A stretch of 64,000 bases of DNA from Sphagnum compactum (Eukaryota; Bryophyta; Sphagnopsida; Sphagnales), in NCBI GenBank assembly GCA_965153455.1, contig OZ234499.1, forward strand, positions 7,698,515 to 7,762,514, in the 5' to 3' direction. The notes under the pieces are model-generated. The model had not been told where the DNA came from. It did not search any database and saw only the letters and a list, made by a program, of their open reading frames with translations. This document shows, in pieces, positions 23,000 to 43,649 of the stretch. Position numbers and translations under genes: made by a program. Numbering within the stretch: the stretch's first letter is position 1; each line of letters opens with the position of its first letter.

Positions 23000-23990
23000 T
23001 GCGTGAATCCTTTCACTCCACCCCAACTCCTTTCCTCTTATCTTGGTTTTAATGAATGCTTTGAGTTGCAATTTTCTTTTCCTCCTCACCCAATGTTTCG
23101 TGACCGCTATGAGTGACATCAATCTTTTATGTTTCCTCCCCAATTTTTCTCTAACTTGTGTTTCATGAGTGCTTTGAGTTTTGTCGATCTTTTTTTTCTT
23201 CTTGACCCAATGTTTCTCTGACTTGTGTTTCATGAACGTTCTAAACTACATCAATCTTCTCTATCTCCTCCCTGGTTCTCTTTTGATTTGTGTTTCATGA
23301 ATGTTTTTGAACTATGTTGATTTTCTCTTTCCTCCTAACTTGATTTTTTTTAATGTTTTTGCGCATCAATCCTTTTATCCTTCCTAGGTCCTCTCTTGTG
23401 TTTTGTGTGTGTTCATAACTATGTTGATCCTCTTCTCTTTGGGTGCTATCCTTTTGGTCATGAATTTTGGTGGTGGTTACATTCCTCTAATGTTTTGAAC
23501 AATTGCATCTAATGGTGGTGGTACTCCTTTGATGCTTCAAGTTGCATTGATCCTTTTTTCTAAGTGTTGATCTTATGGTGTTGTGTTATGTTGTTCCCCT
23601 AATGTTTTTTGAATTGTGTCAATCCTCCTCCTTGGGTGTTAATGTCCTTTTCATGGTGTGCTCTCCCAACAGTGTTGATCCTCTTTCCAATTTGCATGTT
23701 TTATATTTTTCTAGTTCACATGCTCTCTTAATTACATTGACCTTATTTTTGGTGAGTTGATCCCAAGTCCTATCATTTTAATCGTGTCTACTGGTGTTTT
23801 CCTTGGTTGCTCACCTCCTGGAATTAGTTCTCCAAGCTATGTTGATCTTTTCCTTGTGTTCAATTAGTCTTCTTAGTGGGGTTTCTTTGATGTTCTTCAT
23901 GTCCAATCGATCCTTTTAGTGTTGTTTCCTTGGTGCTATCTATGTTCATTTGATCATGTTGGTGGACCAGGTGATTCTTTAATGCTTTTG
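23000..23990. repeat. Decayed tandem repeat, period about 65 bp
   Basis: Variants of GTGTTTCATGA(A/G)(C/T)G recur at 23158, 23225 and 23290, with an earlier variant near 23095. Each is followed by a run resembling TTTGA(G/A)(T/C)T(G)CATTGATC and then CTTTTCCTCCT. The pattern continues more weakly to about 23960 (GTTTTGAATTGTGTCAATCC and similar). On the minus strand part of it reads as a Lys-rich peptide repeat (22994-23233), but no start-to-stop gene is convincing. Confidence 0.6.
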
Positions 23991-26900
23991 GTCACCAAGC
24001 TCCTCCTCTAATCTTTTGATCATTCATGTGAAGGCAATAACCTTGCTAAGTTGGCAGCCTCATGTTGTTTGGCAACTTTTTGCCTGTTGTTGAGCCTCGT
24101 GCTAAGAGATTGTTCTGCATCCAAGATTCATGCCCATGTACTTGTGTGGATTTGCTCACATGCCTGCGTGAAAATTTTGGCACAAAACTTATTACCCACT
24201 TCCTTCACATCTATTGGAATCTAGGTTGTAGCAAACTATGTTTTCGCCCATTTTTCAACTGCTCTTTGAGCTACTCAATTGACTACAAACCCCACATCTA
24301 TTACTCTCTTCAGTTTCTTATCTTCCCTTTTTTTTTTTTTGTCTTCTTTGATTTCCCCTTTAGTTGCCTTGTCCATTGCCTTTTTCCACATGATATTTAA
24401 ATACTAATTAGATGTACTACATGGTATTGGGAATAATCAATTAATGGTTCTTTTCCTTTTGTATGTATTGCAGGTAAATGAGGTAGCGGAAAGAAGTTGT
24501 GCATAGACATGGATCCTTGTGTTAAAGTTGGTGGAAAGGACAAAGTTTTTTACAACACAATGGCTATAACTTGCTCAGGGTTGTTATCTAGGTTTACAAC
24601 ATTGAACTTCTCTAGCTCCTTTTCAATTTTAATAAGACTATGAGGGATGTCTACATAGTAATGATGCTCATATTCAGACTTGTTTAAGGAAGATCTTTAG
24701 TTGTTGATTGAGAAACCACATTACTTATATGTACAAATTTTGTAACTGCACATTTTTCTCCCCAATCCTAAATTTTGATTAACCTCATCATTTGTTGTGT
24801 CAACTTCACTTCCTTGATCATTGACTCGTTTTGCAGTGTATTTTTGTGAAAGTTGGGTTTTGTTATCCATTGCCTTGGGATTGAAAGGGCTATATACATG
24901 CAGCTTTAAATTTAGACTTGATGTTTTTTTTGTTAGTGATTGTTCCAAAGCCTGATTTACCCACCCAACCAATGTTATTTTATTTGGTTCCATATGATTG
25001 TTTCTAGACATGGTTGCATATCTAACCTTTCTAAATGTTGTTTTGAATGCTTGAAACAATATACATTTAATGGTTGGAGATCATGTGATGTGTGGGATGG
25101 TAGGGTGATCATGTTTAAGCCCATCTCTTGTGCTTGTGAATTTTTTTCTAAAATTACATGATTATTATGCCCATTTAGAATTAGTATATGTCTATTGATG
25201 AAGGAAATTTCACCTAGAACAAATTTCTTGAAGAAAAAGAGGAATTCTTTGAATAAGAAACAAAATCATCCAAACTTTTTTACATTGCCATGTAAGTCCC
25301 TAGTTTGCAAAGTTTAATGTAATCATCTCGCAATATTTTTCCTTTGAAGATGTAGAACCCTGGTAGAACAAACCTTGTAACATTCATTTCATAATTTATA
25401 GTTAACCATTCCCAAGACTTGGGGATGGTACTATAAATAACATTTGACCCTCTTTTAGCCAGAACCCTTAATCTTGCTTGTTTGCCAACTTAAATTCGAG
25501 TTTCATCTAAATTCAATACATGATATAGAACATAAATATGTTGATTATATAATGCTTACAAATTAATGTAGAAATATTTGCAAGTATTAGGTGTTAATCC
25601 TTGTGTTTTGCAAACCTCCAATCCTTATGCTTGGCAAATGTATTTTGGATGCTTGTGCAATTTAAACTCGTATGACCAACTATTACTTGGTATCCCATTT
25701 CAAAATGGTGTGGGTCTTGTTTGTGTTAGCTTTGCAACCTTCATCTTCAATTGATGTAGATTAATGGATAATCTGTATTCTTGCATAGTTAAGGTCCACT
25801 TTATCACTTTAGCATCTTTTTTTGTTGTGAGCACATTTCATGGCCCCATATTTCAAAATCTAGTTTTTCCATTTAGGTGATGAAAAGTGAACTTAAAGGA
25901 ATGTTCCATGTTATGTTGGCACTCCTTAATGAATGTCTCCCTTTTTCAACAACATCCATTGTTGTTTCTAGTGTGTCATATGTCCACGTACCTCTTTTAC
26001 ATGTTGTAGATGTTTGATTCAACTAAACTACTAGTCTTCTATTATTTGATGCAAGCCCAAGGGGCAAATTCTCTTTGTTTGTTGAATGTAGGTCTAACAT
26101 GCTACTTCACTACCTTTGAGGCACAATTAAGTTCATCAAGTTGGCATTTTCCTAGTCCCAACCTCTAAGAATTCGGTGGTGTACATTTTAATCGAATCAA
26201 GGGTATGCCTTTTTCTTTTTTAAACACAACCCAATAATCCCAAAAATGGAGTAAGTTTGGAAATTGGGCTAATGCATGTTCTAGTAGATGTATATAAGAG
26301 TACATGAAAGTGTAGAAATTTACAAAGTCCTCCCAAACTAAATTAACATCTTTTGTTGTTTTGCAAGTTATTAGAAAAAATTTACAAAAATGATTTATGT
26401 AACCAAGTTTGTCGCAACGCGACCAAGGCAAGGGCTTACAAGGTGGTGGGCCAAGAAAGGAAGCCCGGGAGTGAAAGAAAGTGTGAGGGAATGAACCCTC
26501 ACACTCCCAAGGGAGCTTCCACCTTGGGAGTTGGAGTCCCGGTGTACTTTCAAATTTTCAGAGAGCAATTGTAGGGGTCAAAACCCAATGGAATGAAAAG
26601 TTTTATATACCATTGAAAAGCTATTGAAACCTAGTGTCTAAAATGGGCTTGCATGACCCATTTGGACATCTGAAACATAAGTTATGGCCAAAAGAAGGGC
26701 CAGAAGTCAAATTGGCAATTTGACTCCTGACCACTAAAAGTCGGGAATCAACCCAATTTCTTTGCGTGAAGGTGAGGTGCAACATATCATTGAAAATCTC
26801 TCAACAAGGGCTACAACTTTGCTTCAGATATCATCTCAATCAAAGGTCTACACACAAAGTTATGGGGCCCCAAAGTTGGGAAAAGTTGCGGGAGTCCCAA

Positions 26901-27400
26901 CTTTGGCAGTTTCGAGATTCCCGGGACAAAATGTCATTTGGATGTGGGCCTCATGGAGAGGCACATAGTATACTATAAGGGAGAAGGTGGTGGCTTCCCC
27001 CAAGTCCGGGTCGTGATGAGTCTTGTGAATTCAAGTTTGCCCTTGGCTTGTCCTAGCACCAAAAGTGCTCCGACTATGCACTAACCACCTCGTATTTGGT
27101 TTTGTGTAGGTCCGTATGAGTAGTTGATGCTTGTCACTCTTCCTAGTCCCATCCCGGAGCTCCAACACGCCCCTCTACCCCCCAAAGTGTTGCGAGCCAA
27201 GGAGCATGCCTCGACTCCTTGCCCTTACGCTGTTTTCAGTTTAGACTCACATTTGAGTCTATTAAGGAGCTTGGGGGTGTGTCAAAGTTGATCCTTTGTT
27301 CTCTTGAATCTTTGTGATCCATCATTGTTGAATTAACAATCTAAATACTTTTGAATCTTTGATTGTAGAAATCTGATTTATGGTATATGTCTCTGAACAT
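23991..27400. other. Intergenic sequence, no gene supported
   Basis: Several open frames of 70-112 codons (24062-24400, 24721-25059 and 26165-26431, among others) have transposon-debris composition and no recognisable motif. 26440-27250 is somewhat more GC-rich with three short plus frames, but no domain was recognised. Confidence 0.4.
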
Positions 27401-27403
27401 TTT

Positions 27404-27620
27404 TCTACTTTGATTTTCAAATTTGGTTTTTGCAAATTTATTTGTTCCTCTACATGTTCTACTTTGATTTTCAAATTTGGTTTTTGCATATCTACTTGCT
27501 CCTCTACATGCTCTATTTTGATCTTCAAATTTGGTTTTTGCAAAATTACTTGTGGAGTTGGTGCTTCCCTTAATATTTGTTCTACTTTGATTTTTAGCTC
27601 TGGTTTTTATAGACTTTCCT
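27404..27620 (-). repeat. 54-bp (18-codon) tandem repeat, three units plus a partial
   Basis: TCTA(C/T)TTTGAT(T/C)TTCAAATTTGG begins at 27404, 27458 and 27512, an exact 54-bp period. A diverged fourth copy begins near 27580. Because the period is a multiple of three, both strands stay open. The minus strand reads as a charged repeat, MQKPNLKIKVEHVEEQVD, which looks more protein-like than the plus-strand Cys/Phe-rich frame. The surrounding frame closes quickly, so this is probably a fragment of a decayed repeat-protein or transposon gene. Confidence 0.75.
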
Positions 27621-29126
27621 TCAAAACTATTTTTTGCAAGAAAGGTTTTAGACTTGACCTACCTTCCTCTACTCTCATTGGCAAATATGTAATTTTCAAC
27701 ACTACATCATTAGAACCCAAAAACTCTAAGCATAAGTTGCAATTGTTCTTCTATTCTAGCTCTTAGAGATGACTTACTTAGAAAATATTACAAAGACTAA
27801 ACTAGTGTTTTGATTTCAACTTATCTGTAAACTTGATTTTGCAATAAAGTTTTTTGGAGGGAATTAGAAATGTTTTAACATAGTAGGAATCTAAAAGAGA
27901 GTTTCCTTTGGAAGACTAATCAATAGAGTTTTTTGGAATATTCAAGGATTTGATGTCTTGCTAATTTTTGGGCACAATGTTTTTGTTAGGACTTAGGTTA
28001 TATTTATGAATAGTTCCATACCCTTCAATGTGATAGACAAACTCCAATAACCAAACATTTTCTTTGTAATTTCAAATTTTGCTTTTGTGAAACCAACCCT
28101 AATCCAACCATTGGCTTTGAAACACCTTATGTTTTGTCCTTAATATGTTTTAAAGACACCTATAAACAAACACTCCATACTAGACAATAATATTAACCAT
28201 TCCTTTATTTTCAGTTTTGTGCTTGAGGTTGTGCTATTACATTCCCATGACCAAACGGATCATATACATAATGATCATTTTCTTTTAAATACCAACCACA
28301 CCCGCCCCCCAAAACCGCACACTAAATCAATATTCCATGCAAATAATTAAAAATAACTGAACAATTTTTTTAATAGTAGGCGTTCAATCATAGGAACATT
28401 TTAAAACGTTAGTAGCTTTGCCCACAGCTGTTCAGGACGTCGGGCTGACCTACTAGGATGTTCAGTTATTGGACTATGTTCGGTGGGGGGCATGTTTACC
28501 CTAACACCTTTAATAAGGAGTTGGATTTTGAATGTTGGGTACATTTGAGTTACTTGTAAAGTCCACCAAAACAATTGGGGTACTAGGCCAAAATTGGGGA
28601 TGAATCAACAAACATAAAGATGCCAAAGATTTAGACAAGATACAATGTTATGGATGGAGAAATAGTGAGGTGAAGAAAGCCCATTTGAAGATGACAAAGA
28701 TTTGGAGAGGAGAAAAAGTTCTTTGGTTGGTGAAAGGACTTAAGAGTATACCTCCATTGAGAGGAGAAATACAATTCCTTGAACCCATGACTTTGAATGA
28801 AGGACAATCTTTTGTTAGGGTGAAACTAAGTTTGGAGCTTTAATAAATATGCAATGATCTCCCAAAGGGGCAATAAAAAGAAAATGATTGCTTTTGATGG
28901 ACTTGGTACACTAGCCGCAAAACTATTGATCATGAGCTCAAGGATTGCATTGGCTTATTACCAGGTCTTCATGTTGCAAAATTCTCGAATAAGAATGCTT
29001 TTCCTAGAATTGCAAAAGATATAGTTCATGCCCAATCTACATGATGTGTCGAGCTTGTTATCACTGAATTCAAACTTCCAGACATGAGTTAGACGAGGAA
29101 CAGAAAAAAGAGCTCTTCCTTGTCAA
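27621..29126. other. Intergenic sequence and kinase 3' flank
   Basis: No gene is supported. The last few hundred bases before 29127 probably include the 3' UTR of the receptor kinase, which is transcribed from the opposite strand. Confidence 0.4.
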
Positions 29127-36917
<7,791 letters not shown>

Positions 36918-37420
36918 GCTAGCGTCCGCCTAAAACTCCGCTTCCTCCTCCTCCTCCTCCGAATTTAGCAGCTGCTGTCACCACTGAATTGAAGTCTGGA
37001 GCACCGTCATAAATAGTTACTGTAAGAAAAGGATTTCGGATTCTCATGAGCTCAATTGAATCGAATTGGAGCAGTCTTTTCTGCAACTTCTGTGGGATTC
37101 TGGAAATCAAGCTCTCTTTCTCTCCCTTTCTCTCCCTCTCTCTTTCTCTCTCACAGAGGCAAATCCAATCTTTCTTTCTATAACCCAAATTGCGAAAACT
37201 CAAAATCGGTTCAAGCAGATCCAATCTTTCTGTCTGTAACTCAAAATTGGGAAACTTCAAAAAACGACTCCTTCCAACAACCTCTTCCTCCTCCCCCCCT
37301 TCTCCCAGAAAGAGGATTTCTACAACCAATTTCTTTCCAGGAACTTGTGGAACAAGAGGGCCTACAAAATCATGAGTGTGGGATAGTTTTTTCTTCCTTC
37401 CAGAATCCGTCCATAATTTT
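36918..37420 (-). promoter_or_regulatory. Receptor-kinase 5' leader/promoter region with GA tract
   Basis: Upstream of the start codon the minus strand carries a long GAGAGAAAGAGAGAGGGAGA-type tract (37108-37153), a pattern common in plant 5' leaders and core promoters. Frames here (36919-37329 minus, 37056-37469 plus) follow this low-complexity DNA and are not called as genes. Confidence 0.45.
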
Positions 37421-37632
37421 CACTCACAAAGACGGCGTGCTCGTGAAGAAAAACTTCACTATCAAATAATTCTCACTCACAAGGACGACGTGACCGTGAA
37501 GAAAAAATTCACTATCAAGTAATTCTCACTCACAAAGACGACTTGCTGGTGAAGACGAACTTCACTATCAAATAATTCTCACTCACAAAGACGGACGTGC
37601 TCGTGAAGAAAAACTTCGCTATCAATTACTTG
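37421..37632. repeat. Minisatellite, 53-bp period, four units
   Basis: CACTCACAA(A/G)GACG begins at 37421, 37474, 37527 and 37580, an exact 53-bp spacing. Units also share GTGAAGA and TTC(A/G)CTATCAA. Confidence 0.95.
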
Positions 37633-37660
37633 AGTGAGTATCAATTACTTGAGTGAGTTT
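37633..37660. repeat. Short direct repeat
   Basis: TATCAATTACTTGAGTGAGT occurs twice in immediate succession, bridging two minisatellites. Confidence 0.85.
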
Positions 37661-37680
37661 AAAAGGAAAACCCTGTAAAT

Positions 37681-37832
37681 AAAAATCAAGGATGGAACCC
37701 ATCGATCAAAAGTACAAGGCAAATGAGAAATGAAAATCAAGGATGGAACCCATCGATCAAAGGTACAAGGCAAATGAGAAATGAAAATCGAAGTTCGATC
37801 CCATCGATCAAAAGTACAAGGCAAATGAGAAC
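37681..37832. repeat. Minisatellite, 51-bp period, three units
   Basis: CCCATCGATCAAA begins at 37698, 37749 and 37800, followed each time by (A/G)GTACAAGGCAAATGAGAA. A 51-bp period keeps frames open, giving 17-residue repeats such as SHLPCTFDRWVPSLIFI on the minus strand; I read this as a by-product of the period, not as a gene. Confidence 0.95.
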
Positions 37833-37896
37833 AAAAGTAAACACAACCCAAAGAAAAAAACAAAAACAAACAATCGATAAAAGTCAAGTAAAGACC

Positions 37897-37965
37897 CAAT
37901 GCAAAGAGGATTCGTGGTTATGAAATGACAATGCAAAGAGGATTCATGGTTATGAAATGACAATC
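37897..37965. repeat. Short tandem repeat, ~33 bp, two units
   Basis: AATGCAAAGAGGATTC(G/A)TGGTTATGAAATGAC occurs twice in direct succession. Confidence 0.9.
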
Positions 37966-40640
37966 AACAAGGGTAATAAAGAAGACCTAAGACAAAAAAA
38001 GAAGAAGCTGTTGTCATCTGCCATAATAGGCTAGTGATGGAGGTGCACTAGCTATTATGGTGATGGGTGAGCGAGTTTCCTTGAGAATTGGCGACAAGAG
38101 TGGTGTCTACTACGTCTAGAATTCATGCATGCTGCATCTCTTCATTGGCTGAGGAGGATTTTGATTCTTAAATTGGTTGACCACAATTTTTGGCCCCTCT
38201 ACACTAATTTTCAAGTACATCCATCATCGGTTCAAGTAACCCTGATTTGTCAAAGGTCTAGCTGAGCTGGGAAAAAAAAGAAGGAAAAAAAAAGAGATTT
38301 TTCTTTCTAATAATACTTGTTAAAGTTATTGAAAAATGCAAACCATTCAATAATTTGTCAAATGGACTAGCTGAACTGGGGGAAAAAAATAGAGAAAAAT
38401 AACCAAGAGAGGAAATTTTTCTTAAAACACATTTCAAATTCATTGAAAAATGAAAACCCGTTTGATTTTTTTATCTTTTTTTTTAAAAACGTGCAAACAC
38501 TAGATGTAATGTATTTTGCGTACTTGCTTTTTTTTAACTTTTGAAATTCTGAAAAATTAAATTTGAAATTGTCAAACCTTGTTTCTACTGAAATAAATAA
38601 ATAAATATTTCACAAAGAAGTGCCCAACATCTGTACTAGCTATGAGGGATACCATATTATTACTTAGATACAAAATTTCTGTCAAAGGGAAGGAAGGGCC
38701 TATGGTCCCCACCCTCCCACCAAAAGACTTGAAATATCCAAAAGACCCGTAAATTGTTGGGCCTGCTGGTGAAAGCCATGAAAGACAACACATGATCTGG
38801 CCTTTTCCGACACGTAAATCTTAATATGTGTGACACTGTTCCAAACGGTCTTCTTCTTCACAAAAGAATCCTAAATTTAGGGTTGGCGGGGGAGCCATGT
38901 TTTTTGGTCATCAGATTCCCAATGTGTTCCCTAAGTTCCCAATGTGTTCCCCAATGGTGTTCCCAGTAGCACCTCACTTTAATCCCATATGTTTTGCCCG
39001 AAGTCCTCCCCTTCTCATCTATATAGGTAGGCCAAAGGACACGGCACTTCATCTTTCCATAAAATTTTCTATTTTGGGGAGCCTCCATTGTTGTGCACGT
39101 ACCCTACCAATGTTTGATGTATGAAATACACATGGTGCACCCTCGTATGTAACAAGAATTTCGAGGAATTGATATATGCGTGGTTTTTTATAATTTTTCA
39201 TAAGCTCTTTATTGATTTTGCATAATCTTTTGTACGGTCGTCCTTGGACAATTCCAAAGACATTTTCAAATATAACTATCTTGCTTCTTTCCTAATAATT
39301 ACCTCTTGTTCTTATAACTACCCCAATCTTTTCATAATAACTAACTTTTTAACTTTATAACTATTTCAACCCCTTTCCTTACCCACCAACATGAACATGA
39401 AAAGGCACATATTAATGTGCTTTTTCATGTCCATGATATTTATATTAATTAAACTTAAATTTAACATTGACATAAATGTTGATGAATTATTAATGAGAAC
39501 ATAATAAGTAAAATAGAATTGCTAATAGTGCACAGTAACACGTAACCCAAGTTGACTAATTCAATCTTTGTAACACATCAAAATAAATTTCAAATAAATA
39601 ACTCAAAAGAAGCTTGCGCTTCACTAAATTTTTTCATAAACCTCTTTGGGATGAATTATCCTTGCCGTGTAACTTCAAACGATGGGCTGCACATAGCCCT
39701 TCACATAAACCCCTACTTTTTACACTAGGGAAAGGTGTCATGCAGCCAATCCTACCAAGCAAGCAATCATGACTCGGCAAAAGCTTGGCAGAATGGGCCT
39801 AAGGATTGCACATTCGGTAGAGGGTGGGCAACGTTCGGCCGATTGCATCTCTCAGCTTGTTCACAACCTTGTTGCACAATGTACTAGAGGAGGCACACAA
39901 GATTTGGCCAATTTTGGCTCCTAGCCCTTGGCCTTGTGGAGCATGGTGAGGAAATGTGTGAGCTAGGAGCTAGAATCAGCCAAACCCTGGCCACTGGGGG
40001 GGGGGGGGGGGGGGTCAAAGTTGTTAGGTCTACAAACTTGGCAATGACTGCAAATTAGGTCTTCAAAATCCCATCCCCAAGGAGCCAATTCAACAAGAGA
40101 ATTAGTTGATCAAAACTTGGAGAATGGGGCCCAATAGCTGTGAACATAGTCCATAGCACTTGCCAACTTTGTTGCAAATGTTGTTGGAATTGACTAAGAT
40201 CTCTATCCACTTTTCTCATGTTGTGAAGTGGGAAGAACTAAGAGCTTTATAACTGGATCAAGCACAAAGTGCATGGAGGAAAAAGTAGAACCATTAAGAT
40301 GAGACTGGAGAGTCAAAAACAGTAACTAGAGTTGGCAGGACTAAAAGAGCTTGTTTCATATGTGATTGTGGGTGTGGCCAAAAAGCTCAGCATGTAAAAT
40401 GTCTAAGAAAAACAAGGAAACACCTTGTGTAAGAACGGGGTGCCACTAGTCAACAAAAACACAAATTAGATGAATAGGGAACAAACAGAAGCGCCGTGCC
40501 CAGTTTGCATGTTCGAGAAGTGCTCCCTATAAAACTAGTTTTTGAAAATTCTCCAATATGTATTTGTTGGGGGGCAAGCAAGGACTACCCAATCACTTGG
40601 GTCTACAACACATTAACACGAGAAAACTCAAAAAATGCAC
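37966..40640. other. Intergenic sequence with local duplications and a G-tract
   Basis: No gene is supported. 38242-38460 contains a diverged direct duplication of about 108 bp (TTTGTCAAAGGTCTAGCTGA versus TTTGTCAAATGGACTAGCTG). 38858-39130 has local duplications (TTCCCAATGTGTTCCC twice) that open a 76-codon minus frame with no recognisable domain. A run of 19 G lies at 39996-40014. Confidence 0.45.
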
Positions 40641-40654
40641 CATTTTTTGTGCTA

Positions 40655-40955
40655 AACTGAGTTTCATCCTGTTTTGACCCCTCTTTCCTTTTGCCTGAGC
40701 GCGTCCACTGCTGCTACGGATATTTTCACAGCTCTTACTGGTACAGCTACTATAATTATCTTGAACCTTGTGCATTAAATGCTGAGTTTCACCATTTTCA
40801 TACCCGGATTTAATAAAAATTTCCTCATTTTGCGGACCTCCCTCGAAGAGGGGATTGTGTGTTGAAGGGGGGGGGTGGGGGGGGGGAGTGGAGTGTGGTG
40901 GGGGAGGGGGAAAGGAGGCGTGAAGAGAGGGTGACTGTGAGCAAAACTCTAATAT
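40655..40955 (-). repeat. Dispersed repeat family A, copy 3 (partial)
   Basis: Shares with copies 1 and 2 (reading the plus strand here) GAGTTTCATCCTG, ACTGCTGCTAC, GATATTTTCAC, ACTATAATTAT, AACCTTGTGCATTAAATGCT, GATTTAATAAAA and GAGGGTGACT. A G-rich expansion (40866-40911) interrupts the segment that is CCCCTATCCCCTC-like in other copies. Confidence 0.75.
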
Positions 40956-41321
40956 TTCATTTGTTTAGAAAATCTGCTCCATTGTTATGCATCTCATTTT
41001 GCTTTCTTTTTTTTTAAGCAACTTCAATTTGAATGTGTTTTAATCTTATGTTATGAAGGAACACAAACGGTTGCGTATAGTGAGTTATCTGAAATGCTAT
41101 TGTGTGCAAAAACTAAATAAGAGAAATGGAAATTCCATGGCAAGGACACTGGACTTTGCTATTTTACACCATATTTTCATAACAGATTGATTGAAGTGCT
41201 TAGCCCATAAAGAAGGTCTAAAAGTCAGAAGTTGTGGTAGTTGTTCAAAAATGGAAAAGTGGGGTTCTGGATGTACTTGGAGTCCAACTAAGGTTTACTT
41301 CTCCATGGTAGTCCAGGTAAC

Positions 41322-41405
41322 TACAATTTCAACCTCATGTCTTTGTGGTCATATGGACTACTCTACAATTTCAACCTCATGTCTTTGCCGTCATATGGAC
41401 TACTG
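41322..41405. repeat. 42-bp tandem duplication
   Basis: TACAATTTCAACCTCATGTC begins at 41322 and 41364; the two units differ at only a few positions. Confidence 0.9.
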
Positions 41406-41751
41406 AGGACTCCTAAATTTTAGTGTAAATGGCGGATGTTATGTAACAGATGTTAAGGGGTGACCTTTAGAGGCGCGTTAGTTAATCGGGAATTATATAT
41501 GACTTGCCAATCAAAAGAGATTAGCCAGCCTGCGGTGATGAGCTCTATCCCAGCGCTAGTGTGGCACACTTGGTGGGGTGATGTAATTTTGCCACAATGT
41601 TTAACCAATGTCAAGTCTAGGTATAGTGTAAATAATGCGAAGCACTACATTTACTTATTGTGGAGGAGTAGGCTAATGTTGATATCATCACTCTTTTCTC
41701 AGAGATAGCGGCATTGAAATTGATGTGGGACAGCACAACCCTTATTATTAC

Positions 41752-41777
41752 TAATTAATTAATTAATTAATTAATTA
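41752..41777. repeat. (TTAA)n microsatellite
   Basis: A run of ATTA/TTAA tetranucleotides followed by an ATAATAATAAT run. Confidence 0.9.
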
Positions 41778-43640
41778 AAATAATAATAATAATCCTGCTT
41801 TGTAGAATAAACCATGCATGGTGAAAAAAGACAAACATAGCGAGAGCTAATTTGGTGTCTCTCCTTACAACCATCCACATCATCCTTTCTTTTTTTTGTG
41901 TTGGCCAAATTCCATCAAAAAGAGAAATTCAATATTCAAAAAATGAAATGATTTTGGATTTTTTTTAACTCGCCAAAAGTGAGAGAATAAATAGTAAAAA
42001 TTTGCCAAATTTCTATATTTGGTTTTGAGTGTGTACTACTTACTTGCGTGACTACTAGGTAGGTAGATAACTAGGTAGATGCGAGTACCTACTTTACCTA
42101 TATAGTAATCACTTACATTCCTTACTTGCCATACCTACCCATTTACATAAGTAATTACTAGGGGGGTGGTAAGGTAGTGTGAAGAGGAAGAAGTAGAAGG
42201 ATTTATAAGATGGGTTACCAATGTGAAACCTTACTAATGTCATCCATGTGATTTAAATTTTGATGAAAAATAATAATGAAGCCAAGTGTAATGGAATCAT
42301 CTCCATTGCTAATTCACCCAATTGCCCATTCATTCTATAACCTTACATGAGAGCAACTCTCTATGATTAAATCTTCTGATAAATTTTCCTAATTATCTTG
42401 TTATTCATGTTTATCAATGATTTTTCCCCTTACCCAGTTTCCAAATGCCATTTTTCTTTTGGCTAGGTTTTTGCACATGTGCCAAGCCAAGGTCATGGAA
42501 ACCTCTGGTTCTTTCTTTGAGGTTTTTGAAACAACTGGAACTGGTGGTCATTGACAAAATCAAATACCCGCCCAACACTGGTTATGACCTCAGTCAATAC
42601 ATCCAATAGTATCCGCATGAGCAAGTGATCGCGTGTGATAGAAAACACTTAAAAGAGCTTGATGCTCCAATCATGCATGGGCCAGACTTGGGTTTACAAT
42701 GACTTGCACTATTATAAATCCATTGTCAGCCTCAAAGAAAAGCCCACAAAACTTTCAGTATGGAATATCAAGAAATCCTCCACAGAACAATATTTGTAAG
42801 TGCAAAAATGAACATAACAAAGGCAAGTTAACAGTCATTTGAGACAAATGACTATTATGTCCTCCACCTTCAAATTACTTGAGGCACATTCATGGACAAA
42901 CATCTTCATTTGTTCAAGCATTGTGGAAACTAGCACATTTCTATGTTTCATCTTGGATAAACCTCCATTCATCAAGCCTTGCAATTTGTTGTTTTGAAGT
43001 TATGTATATTGAATTTGAGTGATATTTTGGTTTATGATATTGTTGCATTTTCGGTGAGTGCTTTGCAAGTGGTTTTGTTGTGATGTATTGACAACAAGTG
43101 TTAATGTGGGCATGAAAGTATGATTTTAATATGTGTGGCTTTATGCAAGTTTGGGTTGGGGTCCAATGAGCAAGATCCACAAGGATTGGGCTCAAATTAA
43201 TGTTGTTTTGATATTAGGAAAATGCCAAATATGAACCTAGGTATACATTCAAGTATAAAGGACCCTACCATTAGGTTATGAAAGTGATGATTTTTTTTTG
43301 AGAACCCAGTTGCTTGTTCTAGTAGAGGGCGATGTATTAAGGTTATTCTTGATTAGTTAAGTTTAGGGTTTTGCAAGTTTGTGTGATACTAAAGCCTAAC
43401 ACTACGAGTTGACCTGGAACATGAACTTCCTATTATTAGGTTTATTGTTAAAGTGTATGAGCTTTTTGGTATTAAGTATATTGTTAAAGTTAGAATGAAT
43501 TTTTTGGTTACGACAACTAGAGATTCTAGCCTAGATTTGACAAGAGCTCTTGTGGCAAAAGTGTTTGAAGTTTTCCATCATTTAAAACTTGGAAAAGTTT
43601 ACATGAAAATGTAAATTTTGTTCAACTTTTTATTGGTTTT
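41778..43640. other. Intergenic sequence
   Basis: No gene is supported. 42050-42200 is enriched in ACCTACC/TAGGTAG words like those near 47.8-48.0 kb and 54.05 kb. A 25-base word starting AATACCCGCCCAAC at 42563 recurs exactly at 47482. Confidence 0.4.
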
Positions 43641-43649
43641 TTAAAACCT

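Noticed and set aside
37421-37832. CRISPR-like regular repeats
   Set aside because: Units are contiguous with no unique spacers; ordinary minisatellites in plant nuclear DNA.
37645-37899. Minus-strand 17-residue repeat protein
   Set aside because: The 51-bp period keeps frames open by itself; no start context and no domain.
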